Of a DNA stretch of 64,000 nucleotides, positions 53,960-64,000 are shown in pieces. This stretch comes from REEB95 sp963762425 (GTDB taxonomy: Bacteria; Pseudomonadota; Alphaproteobacteria; ATCC43930; CGMCC-115725): assembly GCA_963762425.1 (NCBI GenBank), contig CAVXKY010000017.1, positions 1 through 64,000 on the forward strand, read 5' to 3'. The notes below the pieces were generated by a model. The model saw only the letters and a list, made by a program, of their open reading frames with translations. It had not been told where the DNA came from and made no database searches. How positions within the stretch are numbered: the stretch's first letter is position 1; each line of letters starts with the position of its first letter. The position numbers and the translations under genes were made by a program.

Positions 53960-54807
53960 CCGCGCCCTCCGCGCAGCAAGCCGGTGAGAAGCGCGAGCAG
54001 GAAATCGCCGCGCGAGAGTTTCACCCGCATGGCCAAGGGATCGTCCCGGCGCAGCCGGCGCGACAATCGCGCCGCCAGATCGACGATCACCGCGCATTCG
54101 CGCTTCAGGCCCGGACTTTCGACCAAGGGCGGCAAGGCGCGCGCTTGGGATATCAACTGGTCGGTGTTGTCGAGCAGCCGGTTGAAAACCCGGCGCAAGC
54201 CCGCACTGGATGTAAGCTCGCGCAAATCCTCGACCGTCGCATGAACCTCGGCCAGCCAGGGCTCGGGCAGATAGACGCGGTCGAGATTGATGTAGTCGGC
54301 GGCGCAATCCTGGAGATGGTTCAGCACCTGCAGCGCGCTGCACAGCGCGTCCGAAGGCGGCCAGGTGTCGCGGCTTTCGCCGTGCAGATCGAGCAATTGC
54401 CGCCCCACCGGCGAAGCCGAATAGCGGCAATACTCCATCAGATCGTCCCAGCCGCGGTAACGCAGCTTGGTCGCGTCCAGCTTGAAGGCGCGCAGCACGT
54501 CGTGGCAATGCTGCGCGGTGGTGCCGGTCTCCTGGAGGCTCGCGCGCATCGCCTTGGCCGAAGGCGCGTCGTCGCCGGGCGCGCCGTCCAATACCGCGCC
54601 CATGCGGTCGAGCCGCCGCAGCTTTTCGGCGGCATCGAGAGCGGAATTGTCGGCGATGTCGTCGGCCTCGCGCGCGAAGCGGTAGAAGGCGTGCACATGC
54701 GGGCGCAGATCGCGGCGGATGAGCCAGGAGCCGACCGGAAAATTCTCGTCGCCCCGCCCCTTGCCCGAGGGCGTCTCGACCGCGCCTCTCAGCGCTGGCT
54801 CTGCCAT
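53956..54807 (-). CDS. hpnC: Hydroxysqualene synthase HpnC
   Basis: This is the second squalene-synthase-like protein of the three-step route, converting presqualene diphosphate to hydroxysqualene. 283 residues, intact. Motifs are ENFPVGSWLIRRDLRPHVHA, YRFAREADDIADNSALDAAE (first Asp motif) and LQVLNHLQDCAADYINLDRV (second, here with Gln-Asp). YLP in DRVYLPEPWL is typical. The ATG at 54805-54807 lies 19 bases inside the end of hpnB, a deep overlap for coupled translation. Confidence 0.92.
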   Translation of the reverse strand: MAEPALRGAVETPSGKGRGDENFPVGSWLIRRDLRPHVHAFYRFAREADDIADNSALDAAEKLRRLDRMGAVLDGAPGDDAPSAKAMRASLQETGTTAQHCHDVLRAFKLDATKLRYRGWDDLMEYCRYSASPVGRQLLDLHGESRDTWPPSDALCSALQVLNHLQDCAADYINLDRVYLPEPWLAEVHATVEDLRELTSSAGLRRVFNRLLDNTDQLISQARALPPLVESPGLKRECAVIVDLAARLSRRLRRDDPLAMRVKLSRGDFLLALLTGLLRGGRG

Positions 54808-55947
54808 GACACCCGTCCCTTCCATAACCCGCCCTTGCCCTTCCTGTGCCGCCAGGCGGAATCGAGCGTGGCGCCCAGGAAGAGCAGCGCCACCGCCGGC
54901 AGCAGCGGCGCCCGCCACAGCCCGACCCGGTAAAAACTTAGCATCGGCGCATAAGCCAGGGCCATCATCGCCCACGCCGCCAGCGCCAGCCAGGCGGCCG
55001 GCGCCACCCGCCAGCACCAGCAAGGGCGGCGCCAGGAAGGCCAGCGCCATCCCCAGCGTCGTGCCGAGCAGCTTCCAGGGCGAATAATCGAGATGCTCAT
55101 AGGCGGTGCGCGCCACCACGTTCCACACATCCTTGAGGCGCGGATAGGCGCGCAGGCTGACGGTCTGGCCGCTCAGGCCGAGCCAGATCTTGCCGCCGCG
55201 TTTCACCTCGCGCGCCAGCGCGCAGTCGTCGATCAGCTCTTCATGGATCGCCGCGTAGCCGCCGATGCGCTCATAGGCGCTGGCCCGGACCAGGATGCAG
55301 CCGCCGGCCGCGGCGGCCGTCCGGTGGGCCGGATCGTTGACCCAGGAAAACGGGCGCAGCAAAGCGAAGAACCAGACGAAGGCCGGGATCATGAATTTCT
55401 CGGCCTGGCTGCGGCAATGGAGCTCGACCATGAGCGAGGCGAGATCGAGCCCGCCGTCTTCCAGCCGCGCAACCAGTTCGGACAGGTTTTGCCGGTGATG
55501 TCCGATATCGGCGTCGGTGAAGAGATAAAGCTCGGGCGGATTCCCGGACTTGGCCGCCTCGGCCGCCGCAGCCACGCCTTCCGACAAGGCCCAGAGTTTC
55601 CCCGACCAGCCCGGCGGCAAGGCCCGCGCCGATACCACGCGGAGATTTTCGCTCCGGCCCGAAGCCGCCGCGGCGTCGCGCGCGATTTCGGATGTTCCGT
55701 CCTGGCTGTGGTCGTCCACCAGCACGACCGAGAATTCGCCGGGATAATCCTGGGCCAGCAACGACGCCACCGCCCGTCCCACGGTCTGGGATTCGTCGCG
55801 CGCCGGGACGATGGCGGTGACGCGCGGCCAGCGCCGCGGATACTCCGGCACGGGCTCCTCTTCGGCCTGCCAGAAAAATCCCCGGCCCAGCAGCAAATAG
55901 CCCCAGACCGCCAGGATCAGCGCGGACAGGGCGAGCGCCGCGTTCAT
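54789..55947 (-). CDS. hpnB: Hopanoid-associated glycosyltransferase HpnB (one indel)
   Basis: This membrane-bound family 2 glycosyltransferase of about 386 residues is conserved in hopanoid clusters. An N-terminal helix (ALALSALILAVWGYLLL) precedes VTAIVPARDESQTVGRAVAS, VVLVDDHSQDGTS and the sugar-metal motif YLFTDADIGH. ELIDDCALAREVKRGGKIWL is the acceptor region. Two or three C-terminal helices follow. The frame changes near 55005; beyond it AAWLALAAWAMMALAYAPML and FYRVGLWRAPLL continue. The sugar acceptor is not known for certain. It starts inside the stop of hpnA (ATGA). Confidence 0.87.
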
Positions 55948-56948
55948 GGGCACATCCCCGCCTGGCGGAACCAGGCTATGGCGTCGGCCAGTCCTTCGCG
56001 GGCATGGCGCGGGCGGTAGCCCAATTCGCGCTCCGGCCTTGGCCGAGGAGAAGAACATGCGGTGGCGCGCCATGCGCAAGCCGTCGCGCGTGGTGAAGGG
56101 CTCGGCGCCGGTCAGATACGCCCAGCCCTCGGCGAGCCACGCCACCGGCCAGAGCGCGGCCAGCGGAATTTTGATCTTGGGCGGACGGCGCCCACGATCT
56201 CGGCAATGATCCGCAGGATCTCGGCCAGCGTCAGGTCCTCGCCGCCGAGGATGTAGCGCTCGCCCACCTTGCCCTTGCTCTCGGCCAGAAGATGGCCCGC
56301 CGCCACGTCGTCGACATGCACCAGGTTCAAGCCGGTATCGACATAGGCCGGCATCCGGCCCGACGCCGCCTCGATGACGAGGCGGCCGGTGGGCGTGGGC
56401 TTGATGTCGCGCGGGCCCACCGGCGTCGACGGATTGACGATCACCGCCGGCAATTTGCGCTCGCGCACCAGAGTCTTCACCACTTCCTCGGCCATGAATT
56501 TGGAGCGCTTGTAATGCCCGATCATGTCCGAAAGCGCGCTCGGCGTCGATTCATCGGCGGGTCTTCCATCGGCGTTCCAGCCCAGCGTGGCGACGCTGCT
56601 GGTATAGACCACGCGCGCGACGCGGGCCTGGAGCGCCGCTTCCATCACCAGCCGCGTGCCCTCGACATTGGCGGCATAGAGCGGCGCCGGATCGCGCACC
56701 CACAGGCGGTAATCCGCCGCCACGTGATAAACCGCGAAGCAGCCGGATGCAGCATCCGCCAGCGCCTTGGGATCGTCGAGCTCGCCCAGAAGCACCTCAA
56801 CATCAAGATCCTCGATATTGCGCCGGTCGCTCGACGGGCGCAGCAGCACGCGCACCTGGCGGCCCTGGGCCAGCAGCGCGCGCGCCACCGCCGAACCGAC
56901 GAAGCCCGATGCACCGGTGACGAGCACGGGCTGGTCGGAAGCGGCCAT
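55944..56948 (-). CDS. hpnA: Hopanoid-associated sugar epimerase HpnA (two indels)
   Basis: This extended SDR (NAD-dependent epimerase/dehydratase family) has about 334 residues. The NAD motif is VLVTGASGFVGSAVARALLA, the catalytic YxxxK is HYKRSKFMAEEVV, and the TSS before it (VVYTSSVATLG) is present. The last 80 residues pass through two frame changes near 56185 and 56030. They then give AEGWAYLTGAEPFTTRDGLR and WFRQAGMCP as the natural end. It is the first hpn gene, 21 bases behind dxr, and probably prepares a sugar for hopanoid head groups. Confidence 0.88.
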
Positions 56949-56969
56949 ATGGCTAAACGGATTCGGGTT

Positions 56970-58200
56970 TCAGCCGAAAGCGGCTTGGGAAGCGCCGGCC
57001 GGAGCGCGGTTGCCGATGAACCGGCGCGCGGTCTCGCGCGCCTCGGCGTCGAGCGCATAGATATCCGCGAGCGCGTCGATGCGCCGGTCCGGCAGCGCCT
57101 CGAGCGTGCGCTCGACGATTGCCGCGATGTCGAGGAAGCCGATGCGCTTGTCGAGGAAGGCGGCCACCGCCACCTCGTTGGCGGCGTTCAGGATGGTCGG
57201 CGCGCCGGCGCCGGCTTGCAGCGCTTCGCGCGCGATCCTGAGCGCCGGGAAACGCGCCGGATCGGGCGCCTCGAAAGTGAGCCGCGCCAGCTGGGCCAGG
57301 TCGAGCTTGGGGCTGGGCGCGGGAATGCGGTGCGGCCAGCCGAGCGCGTTGGCGATGGGCGTGCGCATGTCGGGCGAGCCCAGCTGCGCCAGCACCGAGC
57401 CGTCGCTGTAATAGACCAGGCCGTGCACCACCGATTGCGGATGCACCACCACCTCGATGCGTTCGCTCGGCAGATCGAACAGATGGTGCGCCTCGATCAC
57501 TTCGAGGCCCTTGTTCATCATGGTCGCGGAATCGACCGAGATCTTGGCGCCCATGCTCCAGTTCGGATGCTTCACCGCCTGCTCGGGGGTGACGTGCTCC
57601 ATGTCCTTGAGCGCGCGCTCGCGGAACGGTCCGCCGCTGGCGGTCAGCACGATGCGGTCGATGGCGTGCGCGTGGTCGGTATGGAACACCTGGAAGATGG
57701 CGTTGTGCTCGCTGTCCACCGGCAAGAGCCGCGCGCCGTAACGCTTCGCCTCCGCCGTCACCAGCGCGCCGGCGCAGACCATGACCTCTTTATTGGCGAG
57801 CGCGACCAGCGCGCCGCGCCGCACCGCCGCCAGCGTGGGCGCGAGGCCCGCCGAGCCGACGATCGCCGCCATCACCCAATCGGCCGGATACGAGCGCGGC
57901 CTCGACCACGGCCTGGATGCCCGACGCGGCCTCGATGCCGCTGCCCGAGAGCGCTTCCTTCAAGACGCGATACTGGCTCTCGTCGGACACCACGGCGAAT
58001 TTGGCCTTGAGGCGGCGCGCCTGCCGCGCCAGCAATTCGGCGTTGCGGTGCGCCACCAGCGCCTCGACCGCGTAGTCATCGGGCGAGGCTTCGATCAGCT
58101 CGACGGTGTTGCAGCCGACCGATCCGGTCGAGCCCAGGATCGTCACCCGCCTTGGCCTGTCGCGCGGCGCGGAACCCTTCCGCGCCTTATCCGCCTTCAT
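56970..58200 (-). CDS. dxr: 1-Deoxy-D-xylulose 5-phosphate reductoisomerase (one indel)
   Basis: This NADPH-dependent enzyme makes MEP in the second isoprenoid step, about 409 residues. The NADPH motif is VTILGSTGSVGCNTVELIEA. Metal and substrate residues are in LPVDSEHNAIFQVF, ASGGPFRERAL and PNWSMGAKISVDSATMMNKG. One extra base near 57885 splits it (VVEAASYPADWVMAAI expected). Its position at the head of the hpn operon joins precursor supply with triterpenoid synthesis. An essential enzyme, so the break is probably a read error. Confidence 0.93.
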
Positions 58201-58259
58201 GCCAAATCGCTCCCGAAACGGGGTCTAGCCCCTTCATTCTCAATGCCATTTTAGAGATA

Positions 58260-58280
58260 ACGCGGGCGTCATGCCCGCGT
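58260..58280 (-). terminator. Hairpin behind the ChaC-like gene
   Basis: ACGCGGGC and GCCCGCGT (8 pairs) around a five-base loop, followed on the minus strand by a weak T-containing stretch. It lies five bases beyond the ChaC stop. Confidence 0.4.
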
Positions 58281-58285
58281 AAAGC

Positions 58286-58993
58286 TTATTCCAGATTTTT
58301 CTTCGATCCCTCAAGGGCTTGGGCGACGAGGTCGCGCAGCCGGAACAGCCTGGGATCGCTGATGCCGAGCATTTCCAGATGCGCGGCGGTGTCGAACAGA
58401 TAGGCGGCGCAGGGACCGAGCGGCCCTTTGGCCCGCGCGATGGATTCGACGATGCGCTCCTCCGGCAACAGCCCGGCATAGCGCGCATGGGCGTGGTTGA
58501 TGACGAAGGCGACGGCCCAGCCGCGTCCGCCTTCCTGGGTGACCATGCGCACCCAGCGCGGCGCATAGGAGCCGGTGACCATCTCGCGCCGCCACAGCAG
58601 CTCCAATTCCTCCCGCGCCTTCGATTGTTCGATGCGATAGGCCACGCCGCGGCAGGCGCCGCCGTAATCGAGGCCGAGAATCAAACCGGGCGCGGAGGCC
58701 GAGCCGCGCCCGAGATGGGTCCACAGGCAGAAGCGGCGGTGGAAACCGTGCACGGTGGCCACCCGCTTGTCGGTGAAATGGATCATCGGATTCCAGATCA
58801 GCGAGCCGTAGGCGAACACCCAGACGTCGCCTTTGTCGGGCCGCTTCGCCAGCATCGCCGCCACGCCGGCGCGATGCTCCTCGTCGCTCATCACCTTGGC
58901 GGCGGGATCGTTGGCTTGGACGAGCCGGCGAATCTCGCCGCTCATCACCGCCTCGCGCGTCATGCGATAACCCTTGGGGGGATTCGTACTCAT
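58286..58993 (-). CDS. ChaC-like gamma-glutamylcyclotransferase
   Basis: This is a 235-residue enzyme of the ChaC/GCG family, which splits glutathione into 5-oxoproline and Cys-Gly. The fold signature is VWVFAYGSLIWNP (the YGSL loop that binds the gamma-glutamyl group), followed by GFHRRFCLWTHLGRGSA and GVAYRIEQSKAREELELLWR. An N-terminal extension of about 50 residues precedes the domain. I chose ATG at 58991-58993 rather than the start six codons upstream, but either is possible. It is divergent from the fatty acid oxidation gene. Confidence 0.85.
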   Translation of the reverse strand: MSTNPPKGYRMTREAVMSGEIRRLVQANDPAAKVMSDEEHRAGVAAMLAKRPDKGDVWVFAYGSLIWNPMIHFTDKRVATVHGFHRRFCLWTHLGRGSASAPGLILGLDYGGACRGVAYRIEQSKAREELELLWRREMVTGSYAPRWVRMVTQEGGRGWAVAFVINHAHARYAGLLPEERIVESIARAKGPLGPCAAYLFDTAAHLEMLGISDPRLFRLRDLVAQALEGSKKNLE

Positions 58994-59107
58994 GATCGAA
59001 AACGATAGCAAAGCCGGCGGAAGCGCGGAACCGGCGTCGCGCGCAGGGCAGACCGGCGTCGGGGGATGGCTTGACAGCGCGCCGCCCGCGCCTTACAGGC
59101 TGCCGCC

Positions 59108-61153
<2,046 letters not shown>

Positions 61154-61187
61154 CGCCTTAATTCCGGATGGCGCGTCCTATATCGAC

Positions 61188-61270
61188 GTCATTGCGAGGC
61201 CGCGCAGCGGCCGAAGCAATCCAGAAATCGCGCGGCATTCTGGATCGCTTCGCCTACGGCTCGCGATGAC
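61188..61270. repeat. 83-base palindromic dispersed repeat
   Basis: GTCATTGCGAGGC at the left end mirrors CTCGCGATGAC at the right end, and GAAGCAATCCAGAA mirrors TTCTGGATCGCTTC in the middle. It can form one long hairpin. The motif looks like a common dispersed palindrome of alpha- and betaproteobacterial genomes. It lies between convergent genes. Confidence 0.75.
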
Positions 61271-61299
61271 AATTGAAATGCAGGGACGACGGCAAAACT

Positions 61300-62292
61300 T
61301 CAGATCTTGAACGCTTCCAGGGTCTCGGGCGCGAACAACTCCTCGGGCTTGAGGCGGCGTTTCGACAGCCCTTGCTCGTGGTGATAGCGCAGGAAAGTGT
61401 CGAGCGTCTGGCGGTTGGGCTCGAGCCCGTAAGGCCACCATTCTTTGCCCATCAGCCGCTTGGTCTCTTCCAGATGCGCGCTTTGCCAGGGCAGCATGGT
61501 CTTCTGCGAAGCGATCATGTCGAGATCGGAGTAGGTCTTCTTCTGCGCCGCGAGGAAGGCCTTGGTCAGCGACAGCGCGATCCAGCGGTTTTTCTCGTAC
61601 AGCTCGCGGCGCAACACCACCGTGTGCATGATCGGGAAGATCTTGGTCTTGCGGAAATAGGCCTGCTCGACCTCGACGTAATTCGGGAAGAGGCGCTTCA
61701 CCTTGTCGGACTCGGAATAGAACGTCATCGGCAGGCGCGGCGCGTAGATCGCGTCCAGCTCGCCGTCCGCGATCATGCGCGACAGGGTCTGCTTCGGGCC
61801 GATGGGCGAGACCTTGAACTTGGCCGGCAGGTCGATTTTCTGCTTCTCGACCCGGCCAGGCTCTTCCTCGCCGCCGGTGAAGTATTGCGCGTCGGCGATG
61901 TCGACGCCGTATTCGTCCTGGAGGATGCCCTTCATCCAGACGATGGCGGTGAGCTGCCATTCCGGATTGCCGATGCGCTTGCCCGCCAAATCCTTGGGTT
62001 CCCGGATGCCGCTTTTGGCCGACACCACGAAACAGGAATGGCGGAACATGCGCGAGGGGAAGACCGGGATGGCGATGAAATCGGGATGATCCTTCATCAG
62101 CGAGGCCGAATATGAGGACAGCGACATTTCGGCGGCGTCGAACTCCTTGTGGCGCAGCATGCGCCAGAAGGTCTCTTCCACCACCAAAGGCAGACAATTC
62201 AATTCCATGCCCTCGGCCTGGACGCTGCCGTCGGCCAAGGCGCGGGTGCGGTCGTAATCCCAGCAAGCCAGCGTTACGCGCAATTTCGGCAT
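61300..62292 (-). CDS. 4,5-Dihydroxyphthalate-decarboxylase-like / NMT1-type binding-fold protein
   Basis: This is a 330-residue protein with the periplasmic-binding-protein type 2 fold but no signal peptide. It begins LRVTLACWDYDRTRALADGS and continues VEETFWRMLRHKEFDAAEMS, SSYSASLMKDHPDFIAIPVF and PSRMFRHSCFVV. These segments closely match the 4,5-dihydroxyphthalate decarboxylase family. Later KDLAGKRIGNPEWQLTAIVW is also family-like. A cytoplasmic decarboxylase for an aromatic acid is therefore more likely than a transporter part, though substrate is unknown. No other phthalate genes lie nearby. Confidence 0.78.
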   Translation of the reverse strand: MPKLRVTLACWDYDRTRALADGSVQAEGMELNCLPLVVEETFWRMLRHKEFDAAEMSLSSYSASLMKDHPDFIAIPVFPSRMFRHSCFVVSAKSGIREPKDLAGKRIGNPEWQLTAIVWMKGILQDEYGVDIADAQYFTGGEEEPGRVEKQKIDLPAKFKVSPIGPKQTLSRMIADGELDAIYAPRLPMTFYSESDKVKRLFPNYVEVEQAYFRKTKIFPIMHTVVLRRELYEKNRWIALSLTKAFLAAQKKTYSDLDMIASQKTMLPWQSAHLEETKRLMGKEWWPYGLEPNRQTLDTFLRYHHEQGLSKRRLKPEELFAPETLEAFKI

Positions 62293-62389
62293 CCGGTATT
62301 TCCCCCTGCCCTAAAAGCAAATGGCGCGTTACCCTGGCGGCGCCGTTTCCCTATCATAACCAACCGGACACCCAACGGGAGCATAATCG

Positions 62390-62830
62390 ATGAGCACTAT
62401 CACCCTGGCCCAGGCCTCGATCGTCGTCGACAAGGCGCTCGAACACGCCCGCGCCCAGAAATTCAAGCCCTTGACCGTGGCCGTGCTGGATGCGGGAGGA
62501 TTCCTGGTGGCCTTCAAGCGCGAGGACAATTCCTCGCTGCTGCGCTTCGAGATCGCCACCGGCAAGGCCTGGGGCTGTCTCGGCATGGGCTTCGGCGGGC
62601 GGGAATTCGCGCGCCGCGTGGCCGCCGCGCCCCATTTCATCCAGGCGCTGACCGCGGCTTCGGGCGGCCGCGTCGTGCCGGTGCCGGGCGGCGTGCTGAT
62701 CCGGGACTCCGGCGGCGCGATCGTGGGCGCGGCCGGCATCAGCGGCGACGTCTCGGAAAACGACGAAGCCTGCGCCGTGGCCGGCATCAAGGCGGCGGGG
62801 CTCAAGCCCGACACCGGCGAGCCGGGTTGA
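62390..62830 (+). CDS. GlcG/HbpS family (DUF336) protein
   Basis: This is a 146-residue alpha/beta protein of the haem-degrading/HbpS-like family, often found with glycolate or aromatic catabolism genes. Signatures are KFKPLTVAVLDAGGFLVAFK, LRFEIATGKAWGCLGMGF and GRVVPVPGGVLIRDSGGAIV followed by GAAGISGDVSENDEACAVAG. No signal peptide, so it acts in the cytoplasm. Precise function is unknown. ATG 62390 follows GGGAGC. Divergent from the decarboxylase-like gene. Confidence 0.85.
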   Translation: MSTITLAQASIVVDKALEHARAQKFKPLTVAVLDAGGFLVAFKREDNSSLLRFEIATGKAWGCLGMGFGGREFARRVAAAPHFIQALTAASGGRVVPVPGGVLIRDSGGAIVGAAGISGDVSENDEACAVAGIKAAGLKPDTGEPG

Positions 62831-62833
62831 CTA

Positions 62834-62935
62834 GAGCAATATCGGATTGGATGGAATCGGGTGATTCCGTTCAATCCGATGAAATTGCTCGCTAAACAAA
62901 TGATGGAGCGTGTTCGCCTAAGGCGATCATGCTCC
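62834..62935. repeat. Double-hairpin intergenic repeat
   Basis: The first hairpin (62834-62890) has GAGCAAT...ATTGCTC ends with inner GGATTGG...TTCAATCC arms. The second (62905-62935) is GGAGCGTG...CATGCTCC with GCCTAAGGC at its tip. The pair resembles dispersed hairpin repeats of alphaproteobacteria. It may also end both convergent transcripts. Confidence 0.6.
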
Positions 62936-62939
62936 AGGT

Positions 62940-64000
62940 CTATTTCGGTCGGTCGTCGCCGCCCGAGCGGGCGCGCCACCAGCGCCAGCGCTGGATCGGC
63001 CGCACCACGCCGCGGCGGTAGAGCAGCGGGAACGGATTCCGCCGGCGGACCGGCGCGAACGGGTTGACCGTGTCCATCACCGCTTCGCCCATCGTTTCGA
63101 GCGCGATGATTCCGGCCACGTCCTCGACCCGCGGCACCAGCGCGCGCGGGCGCACGATGATGGCGAGGCGCGCGCCGTGGCGCGCCACCCGGCCGATCAC
63201 CTCCGCCATGGTGTCGTAAGGCCGCGCCAGCGTGTAATCGGTGCGGGCGACGTCGCCCAGCTTGGCGATGGCGTCGCGCGCCTGCCACAGCTTGAAGCCC
63301 GGATCGAGGCGCAGATAGCCCGCCAGCCTTTTGCCGTCGGCGACCATGACGTAAAGCGGCCGTCCGGTTTCCTCCAGCCCGGATATGGTCTCGTCGAGCG
63401 TGGCCGAGGCGGGACAGATCTTGAAATCCGGCGACATCGCGCGTTCGGCCTTGCGGATGCGGTAGACGTTGGCCTGGAGCGAGTCCGGCACCTCGCGGCC
63501 CTTCGCGAACAGCTTCCAGGTGTAGATCGACTGATTGAGCAGCGCCCGGCGCACGGATATCGCGATGGTGACGACGAGAATCATCGGCACGATGACGTTG
63601 TAGTCGCGGGTCAGCTCGAACACCATGACGATGGCGGTCATCGCCGCGCCGATGGTGCCGCCGAGCATGCCCGCCATGCCGACGATGGCGAAGTCGGTGA
63701 CCGAGGTGTTGAGGCCGGGCCAGACGATGCCGGTGACGACGCCCATCGCGCCGCCCAGCGCGCCGCCGATCACCAAGGCCGCGGAGAAGGTGCCGCCCGA
63801 ACCGCCCGTGCCGATGGTGATGACGCTGGCGACGAGCTTGGCCGCGAACAGCAGCAGGAAAAGCCAGAGCGCGGTCATCTCGCCGCGCAGAATGTCCTGC
63901 AGCAGCGCATAGCTCGGCCCCTGCACGTAGTAATGGCCGGTCGTCATCATCAGGCCGTAGAAAATCAAGCCCACGATCAACATGCCGATGACGTGGCGCA
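62940..64000 (-). CDS. CLC chloride channel/transporter with CBS domains, N-terminal part outside window
   Basis: This is the C-terminal part of a ClC-type anion channel or Cl/H+ antiporter; the frame is still open at the right edge. Helix motifs are TGGSGGTFSAALVIGGALGG (equivalent of GxFxP, here GTFSA) and GMAGMLGGTIGAAMTAIVMV followed by FELTRDYNVIVPMI. A conserved Tyr is in LNQSIYTWKL. Two CBS domains follow (about 63060-63440), for example ASATLDETISGLEETGRPLY and TMAEVIGRVARHGARLAIIV, which may bind nucleotides. The tail is Arg-rich. Confidence 0.87.
   Translation of the reverse strand, partial: RHVIGMLIVGLIFYGLMMTTGHYYVQGPSYALLQDILRGEMTALWLFLLLFAAKLVASVITIGTGGSGGTFSAALVIGGALGGAMGVVTGIVWPGLNTSVTDFAIVGMAGMLGGTIGAAMTAIVMVFELTRDYNVIVPMILVVTIAISVRRALLNQSIYTWKLFAKGREVPDSLQANVYRIRKAERAMSPDFKICPASATLDETISGLEETGRPLYVMVADGKRLAGYLRLDPGFKLWQARDAIAKLGDVARTDYTLARPYDTMAEVIGRVARHGARLAIIVRPRALVPRVEDVAGIIALETMGEAVMDTVNPFAPVRRRNPFPLLYRRGVVRPIQRWRWWRARSGGDDRPK

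Noticed and set aside
53956..56145. Apparent 729-residue HpnA-HpnB-HpnC fusion
   Set aside because: Each part matches a separate hpn protein; the join is produced by indels that hide the natural stops.

Overview
The window looks like a piece of an alphaproteobacterial chromosome, most likely a Rhodospirillales-type lineage. It is GC-rich, with tightly packed genes and many ATGA or GTGA overlaps. Pointers to the group are a full hopanoid cluster (hpnA-G plus a separate hpnH), the MEP isoprenoid pathway, a Cys-type periplasmic formate dehydrogenase with the usual alphaproteobacterial accessory set, and an acetyl-CoA/enoyl-CoA gene complement. No phage, transposase, CRISPR array or rRNA operon was seen. 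At least 30 genes or gene parts are broken by single-base indels, including genes that are normally essential (fabI, aroC, dxr). Simple correction of one base restores a normal protein in nearly every case, so I read these as assembly or read errors and annotate one gene across each break.

Layout. 1-7.7 kb: trmN6-like methyltransferase (cut by the window edge), a DUF2007 protein, a polyprenyl diphosphate synthase, tRNA-Pro(CGG), a 2TM protein, an S41 peptidase lipoprotein, a DUF2846 lipoprotein, an unknown protein, an acyltransferase and an MBL hydrolase. 7.9-15.4 kb: catabolic and transport genes (ABC amino-acid/amide binding protein, FAH family, MFS, RidA, GST, class II aldolase, crotonase, VOC, XRE regulator). 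15.4-25.6 kb: housekeeping (fabI, aroC, sppA, rlmD-like, tlyA, dxs, ispH) and hpnH. 25.6-26.05 kb: a repeat cluster.

26.3-48.2 kb is the most distinctive part, a formate/metal respiration island. It holds an excisionase-type HTH plus binding-protein-domain regulator and a wtpABC tungstate/molybdate importer, each preceded by the same twin ATGCAT operator. These are followed by an OxlT-type antiporter with its 41-aa small subunit, a seven-haem cytochrome c/b fusion, a small cytochrome c, and a MenA-like prenyltransferase. Then comes a long minus-strand formate dehydrogenase operon: fdh gamma, beta and alpha, a TAT-target small protein, an HTH-TorD fusion, DUF3306, DUF3305, a DUF6352-like protein, a DUF6505-like protein and a degenerate biotin/lipoate-ligase fold. 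A divergent 672-aa ferredoxin-like protein and a WD40-cytochrome c fusion close it. The logic would be: import Mo/W, exchange oxalate or formate, mature the dehydrogenase, and pass electrons to quinone or periplasmic haems.

48.3-58.2 kb: two small envelope proteins, then dxr-hpnA-B-C-D-E-shc-hpnG on the minus strand, linking isoprenoid precursor supply to hopanoid synthesis. 58.3-64 kb: a ChaC-like enzyme, a bifunctional enoyl-CoA hydratase/3-hydroxyacyl-CoA dehydrogenase, a 4,5-dihydroxyphthalate-decarboxylase-like protein, a GlcG/HbpS-type protein and the C-terminal part of a CLC chloride channel with CBS domains.

A short palindromic repeat family (start GCGTAGCA, end TGCGAAGC) sits directly behind several genes, is nested in one place, and has become the coding C-terminus of TlyA.
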